Assembly (NCBI RefSeq): GCF_050279675.1
Contig: NZ_JBNNUK010000009.1
Location: forward strand, 95,408 to 159,407
Source: Viridibacillus sp050279675
GTDB lineage: Bacteria > Bacillota > Bacilli > Bacillales_A > Planococcaceae
Length of the DNA: 64,000 bases
Direction: 5' to 3'
Shown piece after piece: positions 7,389 through 15,946 of the stretch. The translations under genes and the position numbers were made by a program. Within the stretch, counting starts at the first letter, position 1. The number at the start of each line of letters is the position of its first letter. Under the pieces are notes generated by a model. That model was not told the origin of the DNA. It was given only the letters and a program-made list of their open reading frames with translations, and made no database searches.

Positions 7389-8024
7389 TTATACATAGAA
7401 CAATATGCACGAGTACATCATGGCACTACCAGCAATGACGAATAAGTGCCAGATCGCATGATTATAAGGTATTTTCCGATAGGCGTAGAAAAAAGCACCA
7501 ATCGTATATAAAATCCCTCCACTTAATAATAGTGAGAACCCTGCACCAGTAATATGTGCATATAATGGCTTAATAGCGATAATAATAAGCCATCCCATTA
7601 GAATGTAGAAAATTACAGATACAAATTCAAAACGGTGGATAAAGAAGCATTTAAAAAGAATACCAAGTAACGCTAACGCCCAAATGATTCCAAATAAAGT
7701 CCATCCTAGTGCGCCGTTTAATGCGATTAACAGAAAAGGTGTATATGTCCCTGCAATTAAAATGTAGATAGACGAGTGGTCTAATATAGCAAAGATTTTT
7801 TTATATTTTTCAGGCATGCTGTGAAGTAAAGTTGAAGCTAAAAATAGAATTAGCATTGAAACGCCAAAAACGATGAAGCTAACAATATATAGTGTAGTGC
7901 CTTTATCAATTGCTTTCATAATGAGTAAGACTAGCGCAGGGATGCATAATAAGAAAGCGATGCCGTGTGTAATGGCATTCCATATCTCTTCTTTCGTGTT
8001 TTTATAATCAAAAGCCTGTTGCAT
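7389..8024 (-). CDS. Hemolysin III / PAQR-family integral membrane protein
   Basis: A 211-residue, seven-helix membrane protein of the YqfA/HlyIII (progestin and AdipoQ receptor-like) family. Visible hallmarks are the N-terminal EEIWNAITHGIAFLL, the HS.PEK segment STLLHSMPEKYKKIFAILDHSSIYILIAGTYTPFLL (written in parts: HSMPEKYK, LDHSSIYILIAGTYTPF), and the C-terminal HAIWHLFVIAGS, which together provide the conserved His/Asp/Ser metal-binding set. AAGGAGG precedes the ATG. Single-gene unit on the opposite strand to dfrA. Despite the family name, hemolytic activity is doubtful; a metal-dependent hydrolase or membrane-homeostasis role is more likely. Confidence 0.85.
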   Translation of the reverse strand: MQQAFDYKNTKEEIWNAITHGIAFLLCIPALVLLIMKAIDKGTTLYIVSFIVFGVSMLILFLASTLLHSMPEKYKKIFAILDHSSIYILIAGTYTPFLLIALNGALGWTLFGIIWALALLGILFKCFFIHRFEFVSVIFYILMGWLIIIAIKPLYAHITGAGFSLLLSGGILYTIGAFFYAYRKIPYNHAIWHLFVIAGSAMMYSCILFYV

Positions 8025-8215
8025 ATGAATTGCCTCCTTGTTGCTTTAAGTTTTTTGTATATTTCTATTATGCGACTGATAATAATGCATTTGAACTGAC
8101 AAATGTCACGTGTATCATGTGACAAAAGCTAGTAAAATAGAATAAATAGCTAACGGTTTACAATGACCTTGCTTTAAATTTATAATAAGAACAATGAAAC
8201 AAAGGATGTGTCAAT

Positions 8216-9055
8216 GTGAAACGAATTCATATAGTAACGGATTCAACAGCAGATTTAACAAAAGAAGAAATTGAAAAACACGAAATACATATCGTTCCAC
8301 TATCAATTCATATTGAGGGTCAAACATATACTGATGGTGTCGATATTACTCCAATCGAATTCTTGGATAAAATGAGCAAAGCGAATGAATTACCAAAAAG
8401 TTCTCAACCTGCTGTAGGTGTCTTTAAAGAAGTATTTGATGAACTAGGAAAAGATGGCGACGAGATTATTGCTATCATGATGACTGGTGGAATGAGTGGT
8501 ACTGTAAAATCAGCAGAAGCTGCTGCAAGTATGACGGATTCAAAGGTAACAGTTATTGATTCACGTTTTACTTCATTTGCCTTAGGTTTCCAAGTACTTG
8601 AAGCTTGCCAATTAGCAGAACAAGGTAAATCAGTTGGAGAAATCGTTGAAAGATTAAATATCGTTCGTGAGAATACGAATTTATACGTCGTTGTTGACGT
8701 TTTAGATAATTTAATTAAAGGTGGCCGTATCGGTAAAGGGAAAGGTATGATTGGTTCTTTACTTAATATCAAACCAATTGCTTCACTTGAAGGTGGAGCA
8801 TACAACCCAGTGGCAAAAGTACGAAGCCATAAACAAGTAGTTAAATATTTATTTAATCAGTTTATAGAAGATACGCAAGGGAAAGTAATAAAAGGAGTAG
8901 GTCTTTCACATGCTGAAGGGTTAGCAATGGCAGAGCCACTGAAAAAACAACTTGAAGAATCCGGTTATATGGATACGAAATTTGCCTATACTTCACCAAT
9001 TATTAGTACACATACAGGCCCAGGTGCAATTGGTTTTATGTACTATACGGATTAA
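8216..9055 (+). CDS. DegV family fatty-acid-binding protein
   Basis: 279-residue DegV-type protein; characterised members (FakB) bind a fatty acid and present it to a FakA kinase. Seen: HIVTDSTADLTKEEIEKHEIHIVPL at the N-terminus (in parts TDSTADLT and IHIVPL), TSQP-like SSQPAVGVFKE, the MSGTVKSAEAA helix and the C-terminal THTGPGAIGFMYY, which carry the conserved Ser/Thr and His/Arg residues for the carboxylate head group. GTG start after AAAGGATG. No FakA homologue is adjacent. Stand-alone gene with its own terminator. Confidence 0.9.
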   Translation: MKRIHIVTDSTADLTKEEIEKHEIHIVPLSIHIEGQTYTDGVDITPIEFLDKMSKANELPKSSQPAVGVFKEVFDELGKDGDEIIAIMMTGGMSGTVKSAEAAASMTDSKVTVIDSRFTSFALGFQVLEACQLAEQGKSVGEIVERLNIVRENTNLYVVVDVLDNLIKGGRIGKGKGMIGSLLNIKPIASLEGGAYNPVAKVRSHKQVVKYLFNQFIEDTQGKVIKGVGLSHAEGLAMAEPLKKQLEESGYMDTKFAYTSPIISTHTGPGAIGFMYYTD

Positions 9056-9062
9056 TATGATG

Positions 9063-9096
9063 AGCAGGGGATGATTTCATTCCCTGCTTTCTTTCA
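9063..9096 (+). terminator. Intrinsic terminator after degV
   Basis: AGCAGGGGATGA/TCATTCCCTGCT hairpin followed by TTCTTTC. Confidence 0.75.
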
Positions 9097-9129
9097 TTAG
9101 ACGTACTTAACGAAAGGAAGAAATGGAAC

Positions 9130-9900
9130 GTGAAGAAATTAATAATTTTCATGCTTGCACTTCTTTTATTAAGTGCTTGCAGCGAAGAAATAAAAACACC
9201 AGTTACAGAAGAAGTCATCCCTAAAGACATTGTTTATGTTGCTTTAGGTGATTCTCTAACAGAAGGTGTTGGAGATGAGTTAAATCAGCAAGGTTATGTT
9301 GGTAGATTGTCGGATCAGATGCTTGGTTGGGAAGGCGTTAAATACGTCGAAGTTGAAAATACAGCAAAAAAAGGTCGACGCAGTGATCAACTCGTAGCTC
9401 AGCTTGAGAGCGGTAAAATTGACGAACAATTAAAAAAAGCTGATTTTATAACACTCACTATGGGTGGGAATGACTTGATGAAAATTGTCAGACGTGACTT
9501 AATGAATTTAAATAAAGAAGCATTTGATACGGAACGCATCGAATTTCAAAAGCGTTATGGTGAAATTATGGAGTTAATCCGAAAAAAGAATAAATCTGCG
9601 CCTATAATTTTAATAAGCGTTTATAATCCGCTTTCCATCTTTACGAAGGAAAAATCGGACTTAAATACGATTATGTATGAATGGAATACAGATATTCAAG
9701 ATTTTGCAGAGGCAGATAAAAATGCATGTTTTGTAAATGTAGAGGATTTATTCGATTCGAACGAGAATATGGTTTATCATACGGACTTTTTCCATCCAAA
9801 TGCAAGAGGCTACGATGAAATGACGGACCGTATAATAGGGACGATAAAGTCATGTGGTCTAAAAAAATTAACTAACGGGGAAATGGACTTTAAGGAGTGA
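9130..9900 (+). CDS. ypmR: SGNH/GDSL-type lipoprotein hydrolase, YpmR-like
   Basis: Membrane-anchored esterase/lipase-like lipoprotein, 256 residues. Lipobox LLSAC puts the lipidated Cys near residue 18. SGNH blocks are clear: block I YVALGDSLTEGVGDE (Ser), block II Gly in NTAKKGRRSDQL, block III TLTMGGNDLM (Asn), block V YHTDFFHPNARGYDEM (Asp/His). GTG start with AAAGGAAG upstream. Two bases separate it from the YpmS-type gene, the same pair order as in Bacillus. Substrate unknown; envelope esterase is the reasonable guess. Confidence 0.88.
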   Translation: MKKLIIFMLALLLLSACSEEIKTPVTEEVIPKDIVYVALGDSLTEGVGDELNQQGYVGRLSDQMLGWEGVKYVEVENTAKKGRRSDQLVAQLESGKIDEQLKKADFITLTMGGNDLMKIVRRDLMNLNKEAFDTERIEFQKRYGEIMELIRKKNKSAPIILISVYNPLSIFTKEKSDLNTIMYEWNTDIQDFAEADKNACFVNVEDLFDSNENMVYHTDFFHPNARGYDEMTDRIIGTIKSCGLKKLTNGEMDFKE

Positions 9901-9907
9901 TGTGACG

Positions 9908-10483
9908 GTGAATAAGTGGAAAATAGCTTTTTTCTTTTTAACTGCATTAATGTTATCGGTAATCATTGGATTGTCTGTATTCATTACGAGACCGGCAACG
10001 GATATGCCAATACCGGAAACTACCGCAATGCCTGAAGGTAGTAAACTTTCTGTTCAAACAACACCAGCTGATTTTGAAGCAATTGCAAACAAATATATTC
10101 AGGACGCGATGAAAGCGAAATCTATCCCTGTACATATGTACATTAATGAGGAAGTTACTTTAGTAAGTGAGCTTAGTGTTTTTGGTATGGAGCTACCTAT
10201 TACGATGAAATTTGATCCAACAATTGATGAAGACGGCAATCTTATATTAAAACAAACAAATGTAGAAGTTGGTATGTTGAATATCCCTCCAAGCACGGCG
10301 TTGAAGTTACTAAATGACTCAGTAGATTTACCTTCTTGGATGGTTATTCGTCCAAACAAAGAGGAAGTTTATATGGGTTTAACAGAGATAGAAGTACTTT
10401 CAGGTTCTCGTATGCAAGCAAAAGAATTTAATTTAAAAGAAGGTAAGATTATACTGGAAGTAACAGTACCCGTTCAAGAATAG
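9908..10483 (+). CDS. ypmS: YpmS family membrane-anchored protein (DUF2140)
   Basis: About 191 residues with one N-terminal membrane anchor (KWKIAFFFLTALMLSVIIG) and an extracytoplasmic domain rich in beta-type sequence, ending EVYMGLTEIEVLSGSRMQAKEFNLKEGKIILEV, here split as EVYMGLTEI and MQAKEFNL. This matches the DUF2140/YpmS family, function unknown. GTG 9908 is preferred over GTG 9902 because AAGGAG lies about 9 bases before it. Directly downstream of ypmR and followed 12 bases later by msrA, so the four genes 9130-11442 are probably one operon. Confidence 0.85.
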   Translation: MNKWKIAFFFLTALMLSVIIGLSVFITRPATDMPIPETTAMPEGSKLSVQTTPADFEAIANKYIQDAMKAKSIPVHMYINEEVTLVSELSVFGMELPITMKFDPTIDEDGNLILKQTNVEVGMLNIPPSTALKLLNDSVDLPSWMVIRPNKEEVYMGLTEIEVLSGSRMQAKEFNLKEGKIILEVTVPVQE

Positions 10484-10495
10484 GAGGAGTAGCAC

Positions 10496-11020
10496 ATGGC
10501 TGTAGCAACATTTGCAGGTGGATGTTTTTGGTGTATGGTGAAACCATTCGATCAGCAAGAGGGCATTGAGTCTGTCATATCTGGTTATACTGGGGGACAT
10601 ACAGAAAATCCGACTTATGAGGAAGTTTGTAGTGAAACTACGGGACATTTTGAAGCTGTACAAATCACTTTTGATCCAGCAATTTATCCTTATGAAAAGT
10701 TAGTAGATCTTTACTGGACTCTAATCGATCCAACAGATGCTGGTGGTCAATTTTATGACCGCGGACAGTCATATATGACAGCCATTTTCTACTATGATGA
10801 AGAGCAGCGTGAAATAGCTGAAGCATCAAAAGCTGCATTACAAGAATCAGGAAAATTTAAAGCACCAATCGCTGTACAAATTCTACCAGCAACAACGTTT
10901 TCCCCAGCAGAAACTTATCATCAACATTATTACAAAAAGAATCCAGCACATTATGAGCGGTATTCAATTGGCTCAGGACGAGTTGCTTTCCAACAACAGC
11001 ATTGGGGGACAAAATCATGA
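10496..11020 (+). CDS. msrA: Peptide-methionine (S)-S-oxide reductase MsrA
   Basis: Repairs the S epimer of methionine sulfoxide in proteins. The catalytic Cys10 lies in the invariant GGCFWCM motif. Also seen: GYTGGHTENPTYEEVCSETTGH (parts GYTGGH, YEEVCSETTGH), FYDRGQSY and the ETYHQHYYKKNP tail. 174 residues, standard length. ATAGGAGGAG precedes the ATG. Its stop overlaps the msrB start (ATGA), giving translational coupling of the two repair enzymes. Confidence 0.96.
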   Translation: MAVATFAGGCFWCMVKPFDQQEGIESVISGYTGGHTENPTYEEVCSETTGHFEAVQITFDPAIYPYEKLVDLYWTLIDPTDAGGQFYDRGQSYMTAIFYYDEEQREIAEASKAALQESGKFKAPIAVQILPATTFSPAETYHQHYYKKNPAHYERYSIGSGRVAFQQQHWGTKS

Positions 11021-11442
11021 ATAAAGAAGAAAAGTTGAAAACATTAACACCAATGCAATATCATGTCACACAAGAGCATGGGACAGAACCACCATTCCAA
11101 AACGAATACGACAGTCATTTTGAAGAAGGTCTATACGTGGATATTGTATCTGGGGAACCCTTATTCCACTCAAAAGATAAATTTAATGCAGGTTGTGGCT
11201 GGCCAAGCTTTAGCAAACCTGTAGAAGGTGCTAGCATACAAGAAAACTTCGACACAAGCTTTGGCATGCGCCGCACAGAAGTACGGAGTGGAGATGCTGA
11301 TTCACATTTAGGACATGTTTTCCCAGATGGTCCTCAGCCAACAGGCTTACGTTATTGTATTAACTCTGCAGCATTGAAATTTATTCCTAAAGATAAATTA
11401 CAAGAACAAGGCTATGGAGAATTTTTAAAGTATTTTGAATGA
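11017..11442 (+). CDS. msrB: Peptide-methionine (R)-S-oxide reductase MsrB
   Basis: Repairs the R epimer, complementing MsrA. 141 residues from ATG 11017, with GGGGGA eight bases upstream. Motifs: HFEEGLYVDIVSGEPLF, FNAGCGWPSF (recycling Cys), SHLGHVFPDGP and the catalytic Cys in RYCINSAAL. The two CxxC zinc pairs of many MsrB proteins are absent (GEPLFHS instead), as in the zinc-free subgroup. Last gene of the ypmR-ypmS-msrA-msrB unit. Confidence 0.96.
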   Translation: MNKEEKLKTLTPMQYHVTQEHGTEPPFQNEYDSHFEEGLYVDIVSGEPLFHSKDKFNAGCGWPSFSKPVEGASIQENFDTSFGMRRTEVRSGDADSHLGHVFPDGPQPTGLRYCINSAALKFIPKDKLQEQGYGEFLKYFE

Positions 11443-11446
11443 AAAT

Positions 11447-11486
11447 AAAAAATGACAGTCCACATTTTGTGGGTTGTCATTTTTTG
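11447..11486 (+). terminator. Intrinsic terminator after msrB
   Basis: AAATGACA..CCACA pairs with TGTGG..TGTCATTTTTT; T-run follows. Confidence 0.8.
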
Positions 11487-11517
11487 TGTAGAAGACAGTG
11501 AATAGACTACAAAGTGT

Positions 11518-11682
11518 AGTTACTGCTGATTGAATATAAAGAGAGCGACAAACAATATGAAAACAGAGATTTTAAAAGTTTACTTTCTTATACAAATGAA
11601 ATGTTGCTTAAAAAAGAAAAACTCTTAATTGTGAATATAGAAATTACATTGTTATTAGATAAACAAAATACACAAGTTTAGA
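11518..11682 (+). pseudogene. Possible gene remnant, unrecognised
   Basis: One frame stays open for about 53 codons (LLLIEYKESDKQYENRDFKS onward) and ends in TAG, with protein-like composition but no ribosome site or start codon in a sensible place. It may be the tail of a lost gene or chance in AT-rich DNA. The following 11683-11746 shows nothing. Confidence 0.2.
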
Positions 11683-11746
11683 GTTGTTATGCTCATTGGA
11701 AGATTGGGAGATATATTTATCAAGTTTTTTTCGAGTGTCGTTATTT

Positions 11747-12000
11747 CTCAAGAGGTTCTTTTGTATTATCTTTGCTTCTATGATATAAGATTACGGTGGT
11801 CAGTATAGTCCCAGCTGTTATCCAGATGGATGTTTTTCCTAGATAAGTACTAAAAAGGTCTCGATTAGAGCGCCACATATAAAGGAGAGAATGATGGCAG
11901 TAAAACCTATAAATTTCCTTATCGATTTTGGATCATGTTTCACGAATGCAGCATAAGAAGCTTGAGTTGCGGTTCGTATTTCTTAGAAGCATCTCTGTTT
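11747..12000 (-). pseudogene. C-terminal remnant of a DUF1275 (YoaK-type) membrane protein
   Basis: Minus-strand reading gives TATQASYAAFVKHDPKSIRKF then ILSFICGALIETFLV before a stop; the adjacent frame continues STYLGKTSIWITAGTILTTV and ends HRSKDNTKEPLEK. Together they look like the last two transmembrane segments of a DUF1275 permease-like protein broken by a frameshift near 11844. A further stop lies upstream, and no N-terminal half is present. Family assignment is tentative. Confidence 0.4.
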
Positions 12001-12100
12001 TTTATCATCAGACAATATAAGTATCAAAAACCAAAACTAGATTAGACTTTTACCCACTATTCTAAAGCAACAAACATAGAGGAAACAGCATTTAAAAAAG

Positions 12101-12131
12101 AAAAAAACCGCTCCACCAAATCAGTGGAGCG
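12101..12131 (-). terminator. Intrinsic terminator of metI-metC
   Basis: CGCTCCAC/GTGGAGCG hairpin with seven Ts on the minus strand. Confidence 0.85.
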
Positions 12132-12145
12132 ACTCATACAATCAT

Positions 12146-13333
12146 CTATTTATTGCCTACAACAGAGAGTGCTTTCGCTTTTGCAAAAGCTTGCTCAAAA
12201 TCAGCTATTAAATCGTCGATATTTTCAAGACCAGCAGAGAAACGTAAAAGACCATCTGTAATACCACGTTTTTCGCGTTCTTCTTTGGGAATAGCTGCAT
12301 GACTCATTGTGGCTGGATATGAAAGAATCGATTCTACGCCGCCAAGACTAACTGCGAAAATTGGAATTTGAACATGTTCAACAAATGCTTTAGTGATTTC
12401 GCGGTTAGGTAATTTAAATGACAATACAGCTCCAGTACTTTTTGCCTGTTTTGCATGGATGTCATGGCCTGGATGGGATTTCAAGCCAGGGAAATGAACT
12501 TCTTCTACTAACTCATGAGCATCTAAATAATGAGCAAGTTTGGATGCTGATGCTGTCGATTGTGTTAAACGCGCATTTAAAGTTTTAATCCCTTGAATTA
12601 ATGAGAAGGAATCTTGTGCACCTAAAATGGCACCGAATGAGTTTTGCATGAAGTAGATTCTGTTACCAAGCTCTACGTCTTTTGTTACCGCAAGCCCTGC
12701 AATAATATCACTGTGTCCTCCTAAAAACTTAGTGGCACTGTGCAACACTACATCTACACCAAGGTCTAATGGACGTTGGTATAAAGGCGTCATAAACGTG
12801 TTATCTAAAAATGTTAGAGCTCCATTTGCCTTTGCAATAGCTACAACACCTTCAATATCAGTAATGCCTAGAAGGGGGTTAGCTGGAGTTTCTATATATA
12901 ATACCTTTGTATTTGGACGTATAGCCGCTTCTACTGATGTTAAATCAGAGAAGTCAGCAAATGTGTGGTCAATGCCAAATTTTGTTAACACTTGTGTTAC
13001 AAAACGGTATGTTCCACCATACACTTCAGATGTCACAACAATATGGTCGCCGGCTTCTAATATCATAAAGGCAGAAGCGATGGCTGCAATACCTGAAGAG
13101 AATGCAAATCCGCGTGTACCCCCTTCAAGTTCAGCAATTGTTTTCTCTAATGCATCACGAGTTGGATTACCAGAACGACTATAATCATATGGACCAAAGG
13201 AATCGAAATGCTCCTGATCGAATGTAGATGACAAATAGATTGGTACATTAACTGCACCTGTTTTTTGCTCGTAATCACCGCGGGTAGATGCGGTGATTAA
13301 ACTTGTTTCAATATTTTCATTAATTGAACTCAT
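12146..13333 (-). CDS. metC: Cystathionine beta-lyase MetC
   Basis: PLP enzyme splitting cystathionine to homocysteine, pyruvate and ammonia. 395 residues of the Cys/Met-metabolism PLP family: YDYSRSGNPTRDALE, FAFSSGIAAI, the PLP-binding Asp in TFLDNTFMTP and Lys in VLHSATKFLGGHSD, and ILSYPATMSHAAIP. Assignment to MetC rather than MetI rests on its second position in the pair, as in B. subtilis; the two paralogues are hard to separate by motif. The ATG overlaps the 3' end of metI by 14 bases, implying coupled translation, and the pair shares the SAM riboswitch upstream. Confidence 0.88.
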   Translation of the reverse strand: MSSINENIETSLITASTRGDYEQKTGAVNVPIYLSSTFDQEHFDSFGPYDYSRSGNPTRDALEKTIAELEGGTRGFAFSSGIAAIASAFMILEAGDHIVVTSEVYGGTYRFVTQVLTKFGIDHTFADFSDLTSVEAAIRPNTKVLYIETPANPLLGITDIEGVVAIAKANGALTFLDNTFMTPLYQRPLDLGVDVVLHSATKFLGGHSDIIAGLAVTKDVELGNRIYFMQNSFGAILGAQDSFSLIQGIKTLNARLTQSTASASKLAHYLDAHELVEEVHFPGLKSHPGHDIHAKQAKSTGAVLSFKLPNREITKAFVEHVQIPIFAVSLGGVESILSYPATMSHAAIPKEEREKRGITDGLLRFSAGLENIDDLIADFEQAFAKAKALSVVGNK

Positions 13334-14453
13334 ACGATGACACCTCTTTTTCTAAGGTAGAAAAAACTTGTTGTAAATCCGCGATTAAATCTTCTGCTTC
13401 CTCAATACCGACAGAGAAACGAAGTAAGGAGTCATCAACACCGCGTGCAATTCGTTCCGCTTCAGGAATATCCGCATGTGTTTGTGTAGTTGGATATGTG
13501 ATAAAGCTTTCAACACCACCCAGACTTTCGGCGAAGACAATTAATTTCAAGCTTTCTAAAAACTTACCAACCCATTCTCCTTTTTGTAAACGGAAGGATA
13601 TCATGCCGCCTTTACCAGCAAACAGAACGTCTTTTACTAAAGGTTCTTGTTCTAAATAAGCCGCAATTTGCTTAGCATTTTCGGTATGTTGTTTCATGCG
13701 AAGATGTAATGTTTTCAATCCCCGTAGTAGTAGCCAAGAGTCGATTGGAGCCAGTGTTGCACCAGCAGCATTATGGTTTGTGAATAGTTTTTCGCTAAGT
13801 TCTTTGCCTTTACTTACGACAAGACCAGCTAGAACATCATTATGACCACCGATGTATTTAGTTGCACTATGTAGAACTATATCAGCTCCTAGCTCGATTG
13901 GGCGTTGATAGTAAGGTGTTAAGAAAGTATTATCAACGATTAATAATAAACTATGCTTTTTCACAAGCTTAGCATAAAGTTCAATTTCAAATTCCTGCAT
14001 TAATGGATTGGTTGGGGTTTCAATGAAAATAGCTCGAGTATTTTCATTAATTAAATCTTCAACCTCTGATACAGAAGAAAATTTTGCATAATGAGATTTG
14101 ATTGAATATTGTTCTTGGTATTGGCCGAGTAAACGGTATGTGCCACCGTAGATATCCTCAGGTAAAATAATTTCGTCACCCGATTTAAAAAGGGATAGAA
14201 CTAACTGAACAGCTGCCATCCCGCTACTACAGGCGAAGCCAGCATCACCAGATTCTAATTTAGCAAAACCTTCTTCTAGGACGGTACGTGTCGGATTTTT
14301 TGTACGTGTATAGTCAAAACCAGTTGTTTGGCCAAGCCCATCATGAGTATAGGCAGTTGACAGGTAGATTGGTGTGTTTACAGCACCTGTTTTGGAATCG
14401 GTATGATTTCCTAGCTGAACTAATTGTGTAGCAATGTTTTTGTTTGTCATCAT
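13320..14453 (-). CDS. metI: Cystathionine gamma-synthase / O-acetylhomoserine sulfhydrylase MetI
   Basis: First gene of the methionine pair: PLP-dependent gamma-replacement joining an acylated homoserine with cysteine (or sulfide). 377 residues. Motifs: GAVNTPIYLSTAYTH, FDYTRTKNPTRTVLEEGFAKLE (in parts), FACSSGMAAVQL, LLIVDNTFLTPYYQRP, VLHSATKYIGGHNDVLAGLV with the PLP lysine, and FITYPTTQTHADIPEAER. Start at the tandem ATG (14453) because AAAGGA lies seven bases upstream; longer in-frame versions would run into the riboswitch terminator. Controlled by the S-box leader immediately upstream. Confidence 0.88.
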   Translation of the reverse strand: MMTNKNIATQLVQLGNHTDSKTGAVNTPIYLSTAYTHDGLGQTTGFDYTRTKNPTRTVLEEGFAKLESGDAGFACSSGMAAVQLVLSLFKSGDEIILPEDIYGGTYRLLGQYQEQYSIKSHYAKFSSVSEVEDLINENTRAIFIETPTNPLMQEFEIELYAKLVKKHSLLLIVDNTFLTPYYQRPIELGADIVLHSATKYIGGHNDVLAGLVVSKGKELSEKLFTNHNAAGATLAPIDSWLLLRGLKTLHLRMKQHTENAKQIAAYLEQEPLVKDVLFAGKGGMISFRLQKGEWVGKFLESLKLIVFAESLGGVESFITYPTTQTHADIPEAERIARGVDDSLLRFSVGIEEAEDLIADLQQVFSTLEKEVSSYEFN

Positions 14454-14478
14454 GTCATCATCCTTTATAAAAAAGTAA

Positions 14479-14503
14479 AAGGCCCTCAAAGGAAGAGGGC
14501 CTT
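14479..14503 (-). terminator. SAM-riboswitch-controlled terminator
   Basis: AAGGCCCTC/GAGGGCCTT hairpin, followed on the minus strand by TTTTACTTTTTT, placed between the aptamer and the metI ribosome site. Confidence 0.85.
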
Positions 14504-14523
14504 CAAAATATGAAGTCAATTTC

Positions 14524-14623
14524 CTTATCTACAAGACTACGTCTACTGGAATTAGCACCTTGCCGCATTTAGGGTGGTTGCTGAGATATCGACGGGCCAA
14601 GTCCCTCCATCTCTCTTGATAAG
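14524..14623 (-). promoter_or_regulatory. SAM-I (S-box) riboswitch
   Basis: Minus-strand sequence has the P1 pair CTTATC/GATAAG closing the element, AGAGAGATGGAGGGACTTGG, CAGCAACC, and GGTGCTAATTCC, the conserved S-box core. With the terminator at 14479-14503 it should turn metI-metC off when S-adenosylmethionine is plentiful. Confidence 0.95.
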
Positions 14624-14797
14624 TAAGTATATTCAATTGTTTGAAAGTTAATAATAATGAAATTTTAACATGTGAAGGTGATAATATCAACCTTATTTAG
14701 AAGCAATTATTATTTGAAAAGTTTATAAAATTCTATTTGTGGTACAGTTTTTATATGAATATGCTATTATTGCATAGTTGAATTGGAAGGTGACAAG

Positions 14798-15727
14798 ATG
14801 AATTTAAATAACATTGCTGTCAATCAGCTATTGCTAGAATTTAAATTTGACGAAGCTCAAATGAAGCTAGAGCAAGCAGTAATGGAAAACAGAGACATAC
14901 AATCACTCCATAACTTAGCATGTTTTTATATTAGAGATACAGAAGAATATTACAAAACTTTACCACTTTTAGCTGAAGCAATCGAAAAACAGCCGAAGCA
15001 TTATTTTCCTTTTGCTTTACTTGGTGAAATTTATTTGAGAATGGAAAAATACATTTCAGCCATCAGGATTTTAGAATATGCTTTAAAGATGAAAGATACT
15101 GAAGTAGTCCATGCGAACTTAGCTGCCGCATTTTATAATATAAAAAATTATGAAAAGGCAGCAGAACATTATAAAAAGTCAGCAACTGATGGCGATTTTT
15201 TGAAATATGCGGAAATGGTTTCATACCTCCAGTTAGACGATTATGATTCGGTACTTAATGCCCTGAAAAAAGTTAATGCAAATGATGAAAATTATATGGG
15301 TGAAGTAAACGTAGCTGAAATTTATGCACAAATTAACTACTTTGATGAAGCGATTCCTCTATTTGAAATAGGATGGAGAGAAATTGTTAGGTCTTATGAT
15401 TGGGTAGAACATTATGTTTATGCACTCATTCAATTAGGTAGAGTAGAAGAAGCCGCAGATATTTTAGACCAGATGAAAACAGAAACGACTGATGAATTGG
15501 TAGAAAGTAAAGCAAGGGCAATGAATGAAGAGTGGATAGAGGAGAATATTAAAGGATCCATTATGGACTTGCAACATACAAATGAAAAATATAATACACT
15601 AATTGCTCGAATTTTGAAGGGCTACCGCCCTAGAATATTATTCGAGCCATATTATGTTTCACAATGTTATCTTTACGGATGCAAAGTACATGGTAATAGA
15701 ACCTATGATGAATATGTCAATATGTAA
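14798..15727 (+). CDS. Tetratricopeptide-repeat protein, function unknown
   Basis: About 309 residues, all helical, with TPR-like units such as LHNLACFYIRDTEEYYKTLP, FALLGEIYLRMEKYISAIRI, HANLAAAFYNIKNYEKAAEH and VAEIYAQINYFDEAIPLFEI. No helix-turn-helix, signal peptide or enzymatic motif was seen, so it is probably a cytoplasmic scaffold or adaptor. ATG 14798 follows GGAAGG; an in-frame TTG at 14783 lies within that ribosome site. The C-terminal 60 residues (RILKGYRPRILFEPYYVSQCYLYGC, in parts RPRILFEPYY and SQCYLYGCKVHG) are not TPR and may be a small extra domain. Single-gene unit. Confidence 0.8.
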   Translation: MNLNNIAVNQLLLEFKFDEAQMKLEQAVMENRDIQSLHNLACFYIRDTEEYYKTLPLLAEAIEKQPKHYFPFALLGEIYLRMEKYISAIRILEYALKMKDTEVVHANLAAAFYNIKNYEKAAEHYKKSATDGDFLKYAEMVSYLQLDDYDSVLNALKKVNANDENYMGEVNVAEIYAQINYFDEAIPLFEIGWREIVRSYDWVEHYVYALIQLGRVEEAADILDQMKTETTDELVESKARAMNEEWIEENIKGSIMDLQHTNEKYNTLIARILKGYRPRILFEPYYVSQCYLYGCKVHGNRTYDEYVNM

Positions 15728-15770
15728 TGGGCTGAGAGATAATGGAATATCACTCGGCCCATTTGTTTAA
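15725..15770 (+). terminator. Intrinsic terminator after TPR gene
   Basis: AATGGGCTGAG pairs with CTCGGCCCATT, followed by TTTGTTT. Confidence 0.7.
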
Positions 15771-15897
15771 ATACTGCCAATATCTGAAGTGATTTCATGA
15801 TAAATACTATGAAAGGTTGTCTTGGTAAGGTGTAGGGAAGCGGGAAGAAAGGTATGGACTTTGTAATTTCTAATAAAGCGAAATCAATAGTAGGAAT

Positions 15898-15930
15898 AAA
15901 AAAACTTGCAATCTCATTAGAGCTTGCAAG
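15898..15930 (-). terminator. Intrinsic terminator of chemoreceptor gene
   Basis: CTTGCAA/TTGCAAG hairpin followed by Ts on the minus strand. Confidence 0.75.
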
Positions 15931-15946
15931 TCATTTTATGTGAACA

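Noticed and set aside
7389..8024. True hemolysin/virulence factor
   Set aside because: HlyIII/PAQR proteins are widespread membrane proteins; the name alone does not support toxin activity.
8404..8805. 133-residue ORF antisense to the DegV gene
   Set aside because: Lies wholly inside a well-supported gene, with no start signals of its own.
9036..9230. 64-residue minus-strand ORF at the degV/ypmR junction
   Set aside because: Spans a terminator and the ypmR lipobox region, with no ribosome site.
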